64,000 bases of DNA, taken from NCBI RefSeq assembly GCF_946902905.1, contig NZ_OX336385.1, positions 1-64,000 of the forward strand, read 5' to 3'. This document shows positions 26,467 through 35,014 of this stretch, piece after piece. Both the position numbers and the translations under genes were made by a program. This stretch comes from Streptococcus sp. Marseille-Q6470. GTDB lineage: Bacteria; Bacillota; Bacilli; Lactobacillales; Streptococcaceae. Under the pieces are notes generated by a model. That model did not search any database and was not told where the DNA came from. It saw only the letters and a program-made list of their open reading frames with translations. Positions within the stretch are counted from its first letter, which is position 1, and every line of letters begins with the position of its first letter.

Positions 26467-29400
26467 ATGGATAAGAGATTTTTTGAAAAACGGTGTCATT
26501 TTAGTATTCGTAAGTTTGCAATTGGTGTGGCTTCAGTTATGATTGGAGCTAGTATTTTTGGTCTTCAGGTAGCGCAAGCAGCTGAAGCAGAAACAGCTAG
26601 TCCTAGCGAAGAAACAATTCATCAAGTTCAACCTTTAGATAAACTTCCAGATGATCTTGCTGCAGCCATTGCAAAAGCTGAACAAAACAGTCCACAAGAT
26701 TCTTCTACTGATAAAGAAGAAAAGGATAAGGTGGAAACTGAAAAACCAGCAACTGAAGAAAAAGAGCCTGAGGTAACAAGTCCTAAGGAAGAAAAGGAAG
26801 CAGAAGTAGTCACCCCTAAGGAAGATAAAGCTGAAAAACCAGCAACTGCAGAGGATGAAAAAGCGCCTACAGTTTCAGAAGCTAGTTCTGAAAAGCCAGC
26901 AGTTTTGGAAGAACATACTGCTGAAGCAAATCAGAATAAACCAGTAACTAGTGATAAAGTTAAGGAGGAAAATACTTCTGCAACAGCATTACCTCAAGTC
27001 ACTAAGGAGAAAGAAAAAGAAGACCAACTTTTACAAGAAAGAAAACAAAATTTCAACAAAGACTGGTACTTTAAATTAAATTCTCAGGGTGATTTTTCTA
27101 AGAAAGATGTAGATGTTCATGATTGGTCTAAGTTGAACCTTCCTCATGACTGGAGTATTTATTTTGACTTTGATCATAAGTCTCCTGCTCGAAATGAAGG
27201 TGGTCAATTAAACGGGGGTACTGCTTGGTATCGTAAGACTTTCACTGTAGATGAAGCTGCAAAGGACAAAGATGTTCGTATCAATTTTGATGGAGTTTAC
27301 ATGGACTCTAAGGTCTATGTAAATGGTAAATTTGTAGGCCATTATCCTAGTGGTTACAATCATTTTTCATACGACATCACTGAATTTTTAACTAAAGATG
27401 GTAGTGAAAATACCATTGCTGTCCAAGTTACCAATAAACAGCCAAGTAGTCGTTGGTATTCAGGAAGTGGTATCTATCGTGATGTGACGCTGAGCTATCG
27501 TGACAAGGTGCAAGTAGCTGAAAATGGAAATCATATTACAACTCCAAAGTTGGCTGAACAAAAAGATGGCAATGTTGAAACACAAATCCAAAGCAAGATT
27601 AAAAATACTGCCAAGACTCTAGCTAAGGTATTTGTAGAACAACAGATTTTTACCAAGGAAGGTAAGGCTGTTTCAGATTTGGTTCGTTCTGTAACTAAGA
27701 GTCTAGCAGGAAATGAGACAGCTGACTTTAAGCAAACGATTTTGGTTAATAAGCCAACCCTCTGGACAACCAAAAGTTACCATCCTCAGCTCTATGTTCT
27801 AAAAACAAAGGTTTACAATGAAGGTCAGCTAGTTGATGTAACAGAAGATACTTTTGGTTATCGTTATTTCAACTGGACAGCCAAGGATGGCTTCTCTCTT
27901 AACGGTGAGAGAATGAAATTCCATGGGGTTAGTATTCACCATGACAATGGAGCCTTGGGAGCAGAAGAAAACTACAAGGCAACCTATCGTAAATTAAAAC
28001 TCTTGAAGGATATGGGAGTTAACTCTATCCGTACAACCCATAACCCAGCAAGTCCACAATTGCTCGATGCTGCAGCAAATCTAGGACTTTTGGTGCAAGA
28101 AGAAGCCTTTGATACTTGGTATCGTGGTAAGAAAACGTATGACTATGGACGTTTCTTTGACCAAGATGCAACTCACCCAGAAGCTAAGAAGGGTGAAAAG
28201 TGGTCTGATTTTGACCTCAGAACCATGGTCGAACGAGATAAAAATAATCCATCCATCGTCATGTGGTCACTCGGTAACGAAGTGGATGAAGCAGATGGTG
28301 GTGAGCGCTCTTTAGAAACAGCTAAGCGCTTGAAAGCTGTCATCAAAGCTATCGATACAGAGCGCTATGTAACCATGGGTGAAAATAAATTCAGTAGTAG
28401 GTCTACAGGAGAGTTCTTAAAATTGGCAGCAATCATGGATGCTGTCGGTATGAACTATGGTGAACGGAACTATGACGCTGTTCGTAGGGCTCATCCAGAT
28501 TGGTTAATCTACGGTTCAGAAACTTCTTCAGCGACTCGAACTCGTGATTCCTACTTTGACCCTGCTCATTTACTCAGCCATGACAACCGTCGTAATCGTC
28601 ATTATGAACAATCCGACTATGGAAATGACCGTGTTGGATGGGGTAGAACAGCTACTGAATCATGGACTTTTGACCGTGACCGTGCGGGTTATGCAGGTCA
28701 GTTTATCTGGACTGGTTTTGACTATATCGGTGAACCGACACCTTGGCATAACCAAGATAATACACCAGTGAAAAGCTCATTCTTCGGTATTATCGATACG
28801 GCTGGTTTGCCTAAGAATGATTTCTATCTCTACCGTAGTGAATGGTATAGTGCCAAAGAAAAACCAACCGTTCGTATCATGCCTCACTGGAATTGGACAG
28901 ATGAGACACTTAGAGAACGCAATATGCTGGTCAATGGCAAGGTTCCTGTACGTACCTTCTCAAACGCTGCTAGTGTAGAATTATTGTTGAACAACCAGAC
29001 TCTCGGCAAGAAAGAATTCACCAAGAAAACCACTGCGGATGGTCGACCTTATCATGAAGGTGCGAACCCTGGTGAATTGTATCTTGAGTGGTTGGTGGAA
29101 TATAAACCAGGCAGCTTGACTGCTATTGCTCGTGATGAAAATGGTAAAGAGATTGCGCGTGACAGTGTAACAACAGCAGGAGAACCTGCTAGAGTTCGCC
29201 TCACTAAGGAAGAACATGTTATTACTGCAGACGGTAAAGATTTGTCTTATATCCATTATGAAATTGTTGATGAAGATGGGAATGTTGTGCCAACTGCTAA
29301 TAATCTTGTTCATTTCAATCTTCATGGGCAAGGACAAATCGTTGGTGTGGACAATGGAGAACAAGCTAGTCGTGAACGCTACAAAGCTCAGAAAGATGGT

Positions 29401-32400
29401 ACATGGCAAAGAAAAGCCTTCAATGGTAAAGGTGTTGTCATTGTAAAATCTACTGAAAAAGAAGGGAAATTCACCCTATATGCGGATTCTGCAGGTTTAG
29501 CTTCTGATCAAACAACAGTCACAACCGTTTCGGGCAAGAAAGAAAATCGCCACTTTGTCGCTTTTGCCCCTGTTAAGGCAACTACTGATGTCAGCGAAAA
29601 TCCTAAATTGCCAGAAACTGTGACAGCTATTTATAGCGATGGTAGTGTCGAAGAAAAAACAGTGACTTGGGATATTCCAGAAAATCTCCGTGCAAGCGCT
29701 GGTGCGAAAAAAGTCCTAGGTAGTGTGGAAGGTATCGAATCCAAGGCTGAGGCCCTTGTCAAGGTCATTGCCCTTGATAAGTGGTTACCTAAAGTTGCAA
29801 CTGTTCCTGTTGGTACAAGCGTAGAAGATTTGGATAAGACTGTTACAGCTGTTTTATCAGACGGGAACTTAGTTGATGCGGATGTCGTTTCTTGGACCTT
29901 GAAAGATCCATCTGCCTTGACCAAAGAAGGTGGACGTACTGAAGCAACTGGTAAATTAGTAGGTAATGACTATGAGGTGACAGCAACCTTTATCGCAAGT
30001 GATCAGGAAACAGAAAATACTGTTACAGGTCTCACTGTTGGTGACAAGGCTCTCGCTGACTTTGAGTCTGGAAAAACCTATTACCGAGTAAGCCTTCCTT
30101 ACAGTGCTGAGATTCCAAATGTCAGCGCACAAACTACTGGCTACCAAGTAACTGTTCAACAAGCTTCAGCTGCCAATGATTATCAGGCTTCTGTATTCTT
30201 GAGTAACCAAAAAGGTGATTTGGTTCAAACTTATTTGATTCAGTTTGTGAAGGAAGCTCCTGCTTTGACACGCTTGGAAGTAAGTGTAGAAGGAAAAGAG
30301 AATGCAACTGAAGATCAAGTCCTTTCTTATCATGTCATTGGACATTACGAAGACGGTTCACAGAGTGAATTTTCAGCTTCAGATATTCATTTGGATGCTA
30401 GCTCTTCTGATGGCGGACATCTTGAAGTAAATGGACAGAACTTGTTACTTTATACGAAAGGTAGTGTGACGCTCACTCCTCGTATTGACAATCAAACAGA
30501 GAAAACACAATCTGTAGCAACTGTAGTGGTCATCAAAGAAAATAAAGCAGCCAAAAGAATTGTTAAGCTTCATCCTGTTTCAGTCTCTACAGATATCAAT
30601 CAGCAACCGAATTTGCCTGATCAAATCGGCGCAGAATTTGACCAAGGTTTGCCTCGTAAGGTAGCTGTAACTTGGGACAAGGTAGATGCAAAAGAACTCG
30701 CTAGCTATCATAGCTTTACCCTTAAAGGTCATGTAGAAGGTACAGACATTGAAGCTACTGCGAATGTGACTGTTGAAGGTTTGCAGGTCGCAGAAGAAAT
30801 CAGTCTCACTCTTCCTAAAGGTGAAACTGTTCAATTGCCAGCAAACGTACGCGCCTACCATTCTAATGGAACAACTGTCTATAAAGATGTCGTTTGGGAC
30901 AAGGTTCCAGCCAACTTTAGCCAAACTGAAGGTATCTTTGAAATCAAGGGTCAATTGGTTGGAAGTCATTTGACTACCAAGGCTCATGTTCGTGTTTCCA
31001 GTCAAGTTGTTGCTGGAAATAATATCTCTAAACAGTGGACTGGTTCTCAATTGCCAGCTGCTATTGTATCCAATACCGGTGGGGATGATTCAGCTAATAC
31101 TTTGAACGATTTGACGGTTTCAAGAGCCAATACAGATGTCAAGAATCGATGGACTACATGGCAAACAGGTACAGATAATGATTGGGCGTCTATCTTATTT
31201 GGTAATTCAGGAGATTTGACCAAACGCTTTGTCGATAATCTCTCAGTTGATTTCTACACAGATGGTGCAATCGGACTTCCAAAAGAATATGTCATCGAAT
31301 ACTATGTTGGTCAAGAAATTCCAGATCTTCCAACTGATGTCAACCATGCTCAAGGAGATGCCAAACATCCATTTAACAATGCTGCCAACTGGAAAGAAGT
31401 TGAACATCTCAAAGCTCCAGGGCAATTATCCGCAAGCCAAACTAACCACTTTACCTTTGACAAGGTTGAGACCTATGCAGTTCGTATTCGCATGAAGAAA
31501 GCAAATGGAACTGCCGGTGTCGGTTTGACTGAAATTACAATCCTAGGAAATAAGGTTCCAAGTGCTACAAGTTCAGACATTACGATCAAAGTAGATGGTC
31601 AAAAGCTTGAGCATTTCAATCCGTCTAAGACAGACTACCATATTGCTCAAACTAGTAAAGAAATCACTGCAACAGCTAGCAACAATGGTGTAGTAACGAT
31701 TGTCCCTGCCACAAGTTCAACAGGAGCAACTCGTCTCATTTTGAAGGCAGAAGACGGAACCATCTTGAAAGAATACCGTATCTTCCGCGATGGTGAAAAA
31801 GAATCTACACAACCAGCAGCTGCAGAAAATGGTGCTGTGACATTAAAAGTTGGTGATAAGCTTCAACTACCTACAGAAGTGACAGTCTATTATCCATCAC
31901 AAACAGATTGGACGACAGATAAACTAGCCGTAGAATGGGATGGAGTCTCTGAACATGCGACAGACCAAGAAGGCACCTTTGAAGTGCTTGGTCATATTCT
32001 AGGAACAGACTTGACAACTAAGATGCAAGTAACAGTTCTTGCAAGAGGAAATCAAGTTATCTCAGAGAATGCAAGCAATAATGCGACTGACTCTAAAGCC
32101 TTTGCCTCTACCACAAACGATACCCAGGCCGCTTCTAATGATAGAATCTTCTATATCAACGATGGTCGATTTAATGAAGATGGACGTTGGACCAACTGGT
32201 CTCGTACTCCAAAAGACCAAGAGGTATCTGTAGGAGTACTCTTTAAGAAGAATGGTCAGATTACACCTCAATCGGTTGGAAAAGTAGCCATTCAGTTCTT
32301 CAAAGACAGTGGTACAGATGCACCAGCGACAATGGTACTCGAAAGATATGTTGGACCAACATATTCTGAACCAAGCACTATTTCACGTTATGAGGAAAAT

Positions 32401-33705
32401 GCGGATCATCCGTTTAACAAGGCAGAAAATTGGCAAGAAATTCCTTATAAGGCATCTAGCGCAATCGAGGCTGGTAAACCAATCGAATTTACCTTTGATC
32501 CAATACAGACAACCGCTATTCGCGCACGTATGACTCGCAAATCAACCACTAATGGCCTCGCAATGGTTGAGTTTAGTGCTTATTCTCCAGCTAAAGCAAG
32601 TGATTCAGAAACACCTGCAGTGACTATTTCAGTTGCTGGAAAAGCATTGGAAAACTTTGATCCTACTGTTTCAGAATATCGATTGACTTCAAATGGAGCG
32701 AAACCAAAAGTGACTGTCCAAACAAGTGGTAATGCTGTAGCGACTGTCGTTGAGTCAAGCCAAGACAATCTTCCAACACTTGTTCGACTTCTTGCTAAAG
32801 ATGGTAGTCTCGTGAAAGAATATCGTCTATACTTCCAAGCTGGTTCTGAAGCTAGTCATGCAGTAGATGATCAAGCTCTTGTCTTAGATCGTCCAAGTCT
32901 GGAAGTTGAGAAATCTGTCATTCCATTTAAGGAAATTATTCGTGAGAATAGTGATTTAGCTAAAGATGAACGTCGTATCGTATCAGAAGGCAAAAATGGA
33001 GAAAAAGTAGACTATGTCGAAGTTTTAGGAACAAGTCGTAAAATTGTTCACACTGAAACAAGTGATGCAAAAGATCAAATTGTTGAAGTAGGAGTAAAAG
33101 CACTTGTTACAAGTAGCAAGGGTGATGAGCCGGCTCCTGTTCTTGAAATTCCAGAATACACAGCCCCTATTGGAACTGTAGGTGAGGATCCTGCCCCAGT
33201 AGTAGAAGTCCCAGAATATAGCGGCTTTATCGGTACTGCAGGTGACCAAGCAGCCCCAATCGTTGAAGTTCCAGAGTTCAAGGGTGGAGTTAATTGGGTC
33301 GAAGCCGCTAAAAATGAAGTTCCAGAGTTCAAGGGCGGAGCTAATTGGGTTGAAGCTGCTAAAAATGAAGTGCCTGTATTCAAGGGTGGAGTCAATGCTG
33401 TGCAAGCAGATAAGAACGAGCTCCCAGAATACACAGGTCCTTTAGGTACCTCAGGAGATCAAGCAGCTCCAACAATCGACAAGCCTGTTGCCGATATTCG
33501 AGGTTTATCTGATAAACCTTCAGAAACTCAGGCTTCTGCTAAGCAGACCCAGGCTTCACAAGTTCTTGAACAAGCTTTAGGGAAAGCAGACTCAGCAAGA
33601 CTTCCAGAAACTGGTGAAAGTCAATCAGATACAGCAATTTTCCTAGCAGGTCTCAGTCTAGCCTTATCAGCAGCATTCCTAAATGGGAAACGCAAGGAAG
33701 AATAA
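26467..33705 (+). CDS. bgaA: Giant LPXTG-anchored GH2 beta-galactosidase (BgaA-like)
   Basis: A 2412-residue surface enzyme. It has a YSIRK-type signal (FSIRKFAIGVASV, cleavage near residue 38) and a Glu/Lys/Pro-rich region to about 190. The GH2 sugar-binding, Ig-like and TIM-barrel domains cover about 195-790, with SIHHDNGALG near 490, acid/base E605 in WSLGNEVD and nucleophile E685 in YGSETSS. Several Ig-like domains follow. Two carbohydrate-binding-like modules (about 1518-1700 and 1861-2043, both with WxTW/WTNW motifs) and a G5-like domain (about 2145-2213) come next, then PEFKGG repeats (2269-2319) and LPETG (2379-2383). In pneumococcus BgaA removes terminal galactose from host N-glycans and aids adherence. 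It is slightly longer than the pneumococcal protein as I remember it. Confidence 0.95.
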   Translation: MDKRFFEKRCHFSIRKFAIGVASVMIGASIFGLQVAQAAEAETASPSEETIHQVQPLDKLPDDLAAAIAKAEQNSPQDSSTDKEEKDKVETEKPATEEKEPEVTSPKEEKEAEVVTPKEDKAEKPATAEDEKAPTVSEASSEKPAVLEEHTAEANQNKPVTSDKVKEENTSATALPQVTKEKEKEDQLLQERKQNFNKDWYFKLNSQGDFSKKDVDVHDWSKLNLPHDWSIYFDFDHKSPARNEGGQLNGGTAWYRKTFTVDEAAKDKDVRINFDGVYMDSKVYVNGKFVGHYPSGYNHFSYDITEFLTKDGSENTIAVQVTNKQPSSRWYSGSGIYRDVTLSYRDKVQVAENGNHITTPKLAEQKDGNVETQIQSKIKNTAKTLAKVFVEQQIFTKEGKAVSDLVRSVTKSLAGNETADFKQTILVNKPTLWTTKSYHPQLYVLKTKVYNEGQLVDVTEDTFGYRYFNWTAKDGFSLNGERMKFHGVSIHHDNGALGAEENYKATYRKLKLLKDMGVNSIRTTHNPASPQLLDAAANLGLLVQEEAFDTWYRGKKTYDYGRFFDQDATHPEAKKGEKWSDFDLRTMVERDKNNPSIVMWSLGNEVDEADGGERSLETAKRLKAVIKAIDTERYVTMGENKFSSRSTGEFLKLAAIMDAVGMNYGERNYDAVRRAHPDWLIYGSETSSATRTRDSYFDPAHLLSHDNRRNRHYEQSDYGNDRVGWGRTATESWTFDRDRAGYAGQFIWTGFDYIGEPTPWHNQDNTPVKSSFFGIIDTAGLPKNDFYLYRSEWYSAKEKPTVRIMPHWNWTDETLRERNMLVNGKVPVRTFSNAASVELLLNNQTLGKKEFTKKTTADGRPYHEGANPGELYLEWLVEYKPGSLTAIARDENGKEIARDSVTTAGEPARVRLTKEEHVITADGKDLSYIHYEIVDEDGNVVPTANNLVHFNLHGQGQIVGVDNGEQASRERYKAQKDGTWQRKAFNGKGVVIVKSTEKEGKFTLYADSAGLASDQTTVTTVSGKKENRHFVAFAPVKATTDVSENPKLPETVTAIYSDGSVEEKTVTWDIPENLRASAGAKKVLGSVEGIESKAEALVKVIALDKWLPKVATVPVGTSVEDLDKTVTAVLSDGNLVDADVVSWTLKDPSALTKEGGRTEATGKLVGNDYEVTATFIASDQETENTVTGLTVGDKALADFESGKTYYRVSLPYSAEIPNVSAQTTGYQVTVQQASAANDYQASVFLSNQKGDLVQTYLIQFVKEAPALTRLEVSVEGKENATEDQVLSYHVIGHYEDGSQSEFSASDIHLDASSSDGGHLEVNGQNLLLYTKGSVTLTPRIDNQTEKTQSVATVVVIKENKAAKRIVKLHPVSVSTDINQQPNLPDQIGAEFDQGLPRKVAVTWDKVDAKELASYHSFTLKGHVEGTDIEATANVTVEGLQVAEEISLTLPKGETVQLPANVRAYHSNGTTVYKDVVWDKVPANFSQTEGIFEIKGQLVGSHLTTKAHVRVSSQVVAGNNISKQWTGSQLPAAIVSNTGGDDSANTLNDLTVSRANTDVKNRWTTWQTGTDNDWASILFGNSGDLTKRFVDNLSVDFYTDGAIGLPKEYVIEYYVGQEIPDLPTDVNHAQGDAKHPFNNAANWKEVEHLKAPGQLSASQTNHFTFDKVETYAVRIRMKKANGTAGVGLTEITILGNKVPSATSSDITIKVDGQKLEHFNPSKTDYHIAQTSKEITATASNNGVVTIVPATSSTGATRLILKAEDGTILKEYRIFRDGEKESTQPAAAENGAVTLKVGDKLQLPTEVTVYYPSQTDWTTDKLAVEWDGVSEHATDQEGTFEVLGHILGTDLTTKMQVTVLARGNQVISENASNNATDSKAFASTTNDTQAASNDRIFYINDGRFNEDGRWTNWSRTPKDQEVSVGVLFKKNGQITPQSVGKVAIQFFKDSGTDAPATMVLERYVGPTYSEPSTISRYEENADHPFNKAENWQEIPYKASSAIEAGKPIEFTFDPIQTTAIRARMTRKSTTNGLAMVEFSAYSPAKASDSETPAVTISVAGKALENFDPTVSEYRLTSNGAKPKVTVQTSGNAVATVVESSQDNLPTLVRLLAKDGSLVKEYRLYFQAGSEASHAVDDQALVLDRPSLEVEKSVIPFKEIIRENSDLAKDERRIVSEGKNGEKVDYVEVLGTSRKIVHTETSDAKDQIVEVGVKALVTSSKGDEPAPVLEIPEYTAPIGTVGEDPAPVVEVPEYSGFIGTAGDQAAPIVEVPEFKGGVNWVEAAKNEVPEFKGGANWVEAAKNEVPVFKGGVNAVQADKNELPEYTGPLGTSGDQAAPTIDKPVADIRGLSDKPSETQASAKQTQASQVLEQALGKADSARLPETGESQSDTAIFLAGLSLALSAAFLNGKRKEE
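33271..33420 (+). repeat. Tandem 51-bp repeats near the bgaA 3' end
   Basis: Three in-frame units of 17 residues: two near-identical (PEFKGGVNWVEAAKNEV and PEFKGGANWVEAAKNEV) and one diverged (PVFKGGVNAVQADKNEL). They are flanked by related longer units (AP-x-E-x-PEY-x-G-x-IGT). This is wall-spanning stalk sequence and likely to vary in copy number between strains. Confidence 0.85.
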
Positions 33706-33749
33706 TGACTCATAACTCACTATTCTTAAAAGGCTAATCATTATAAAAT

Positions 33750-33779
33750 AAGGAGAAGACTATATAGTCTTCTCCTTTA
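33750..33779 (+). terminator. Terminator of the bgaA-like gene
   Basis: Almost perfect 13-bp stem beginning AAGGAGAAGACTA, followed by TTTATTAA. Confidence 0.85.
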
Positions 33780-33835
33780 TTAATTGGGGAGTGAGGTGTA
33801 TAATGAAAGTAGGAACAAGCATGAAGGAGTAGTGT

Positions 33836-34684
33836 ATGAAAGTCATTGATCAAGCTCTACTAAAAAAAGTGATCATCGAGCGTCCTCGTTCTAGTCATAA
33901 GGGAGACTACGGTCGTCTTCTCTTGATTGGGGGGACGTATCCTTATGGTGGAGCGATTATTATGGCTGCCTTGGGAGCGGTTAGAAGTGGTGCAGGTTTA
34001 GTGACAGTAGCAACGGATAAAGAGAATATTCCAGCTCTTCATAGCCATCTGCCTGAGGCTATGGCCTTTGGCCTTGATGATGAGCGATTACTTGAGCAAC
34101 AGTTGCAGAAAGCTAGTATTGTATTAGTTGGCCCTGGACTAGTGGATGATGAGCGTGGAGAAGAGCTTCTCCAAACAGTCTTTCATCATTTAACTCAAGA
34201 CCAGGCACTCATACTGGATGGTGGTGCCCTATCGATTTTTGCTAAGACGGGGATGAAATTTCCTACAGCTCAGCTTGTTTTAACTCCACATCAAAGGGAA
34301 TGGCAAGTCTTATCAGGCTTAGATTTGACTTCTCAAGGAGCTGAGGAAACAGGAGAGGCTTTGAAGAGTTTTCCTTCAGGGACGATTCTAGTTCAAAAAG
34401 GTCCTGCGACTCGAATCTGGCAAGCAGCTCAAGCTGATTTTTATCAGTTAGAGGTTGGAGGTCCCTATCAGGCGACTGGGGGCATGGGGGATACTCTGGC
34501 TGGGATGATTGCTGGCTTTGCTGGACAATTCTCACAAGTTAGTCTCTATGAAAGAGTGACGGTAGCGACATATCTGCATTCAGCAATTGCCCAAGAACTA
34601 GCTGAGGATAACTTTGTAGTTCTGCCAACCACGATTAGTCAACATATTCCTGAATTCATGAAGAAAATACAAAAAGACACCTGA
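33836..34684 (+). CDS. nnrD: ADP-dependent NAD(P)H-hydrate dehydratase
   Basis: A 282-residue protein of the YjeF C-terminal / ribokinase-like fold. Motifs are HKGDYGRLLLIGG near the start, GAVRSGAGLVTVAT, LDGGALSI, TPHQREW and the nucleotide site GGMGDTLAGMIAGF. It repairs the damaged cofactor NAD(P)HX. No epimerase (YjeF_N) domain is fused here. The start is ATG 33836 after GAAGGAG, and a TATAAT (33799-33804) lies upstream. The stop codon falls inside the left arm of the terminator. Confidence 0.92.
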   Translation: MKVIDQALLKKVIIERPRSSHKGDYGRLLLIGGTYPYGGAIIMAALGAVRSGAGLVTVATDKENIPALHSHLPEAMAFGLDDERLLEQQLQKASIVLVGPGLVDDERGEELLQTVFHHLTQDQALILDGGALSIFAKTGMKFPTAQLVLTPHQREWQVLSGLDLTSQGAEETGEALKSFPSGTILVQKGPATRIWQAAQADFYQLEVGGPYQATGGMGDTLAGMIAGFAGQFSQVSLYERVTVATYLHSAIAQELAEDNFVVLPTTISQHIPEFMKKIQKDT

Positions 34685-34702
34685 ATTTTTCAGGTGTCTT
34701 TT
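34672..34702. terminator. Bidirectional terminator overlapping the nnrD stop
   Basis: Perfect 14-bp stem starting AAAAGACACCTGAA with a TTT loop, between convergent genes. The left arm contains the nnrD TGA. Confidence 0.9.
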
Positions 34703-34707
34703 GACTA

Positions 34708-34893
34708 TTAGAAGAGGCCTTTGACCTTATCTACAAGACCGTCAAGCCCTTCTGAGCCTGAAACCAATGCTTGCGCTTGGCTAAGGTAGCCCCCTAGTTG
34801 ATCCTTGTTTTCTTCAACAAAGGTTTTTGCTGCAGAAAAGTCTTTTTTCTCAACGAGTTCTTTTACTTGATTAAACAAATCCAATGGGTTCAT
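34708..34893 (-). CDS. Small hypothetical protein (61 residues)
   Basis: A 61-residue, mostly helical, soluble protein (MNPLDLFNQVKELV at the start, LVDKVKGLF at the end) with no cysteines and no membrane segment. Start ATG 34893 has a strong GGGAGGAAATTC site and the gene shares a bidirectional terminator with nnrD, which supports a real gene. I do not recognise a named family or function. Confidence 0.7.
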   Translation of the reverse strand: MNPLDLFNQVKELVEKKDFSAAKTFVEENKDQLGGYLSQAQALVSGSEGLDGLVDKVKGLF

Positions 34894-34997
34894 GAATTTC
34901 CTCCCTTTCTACCATTCCATTCAATCATTTTTGTTCAAATCTTGCAAGAAACTTGACTCTTCAAATAAAGTTCAGGGGTGTCAAATGATGTAAATTT

Positions 34998-35006
34998 TGA
35001 TATAAT
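34998..35006 (+). promoter_or_regulatory. Extended -10 promoter of the DinG-like gene (leaderless mRNA expected)
   Basis: TGA-TATAAT ends 8 nt before ATG 35015, so transcription should begin at or next to the start codon. Confidence 0.7.
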
Positions 35007-35014
35007 TTTTAGTG

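Noticed and set aside
33025..33434. Long minus-strand ORFs opposite the bgaA repeats
   Set aside because: Shadows of the repetitive coding strand; no ribosome binding site or promoter and low-complexity protein.
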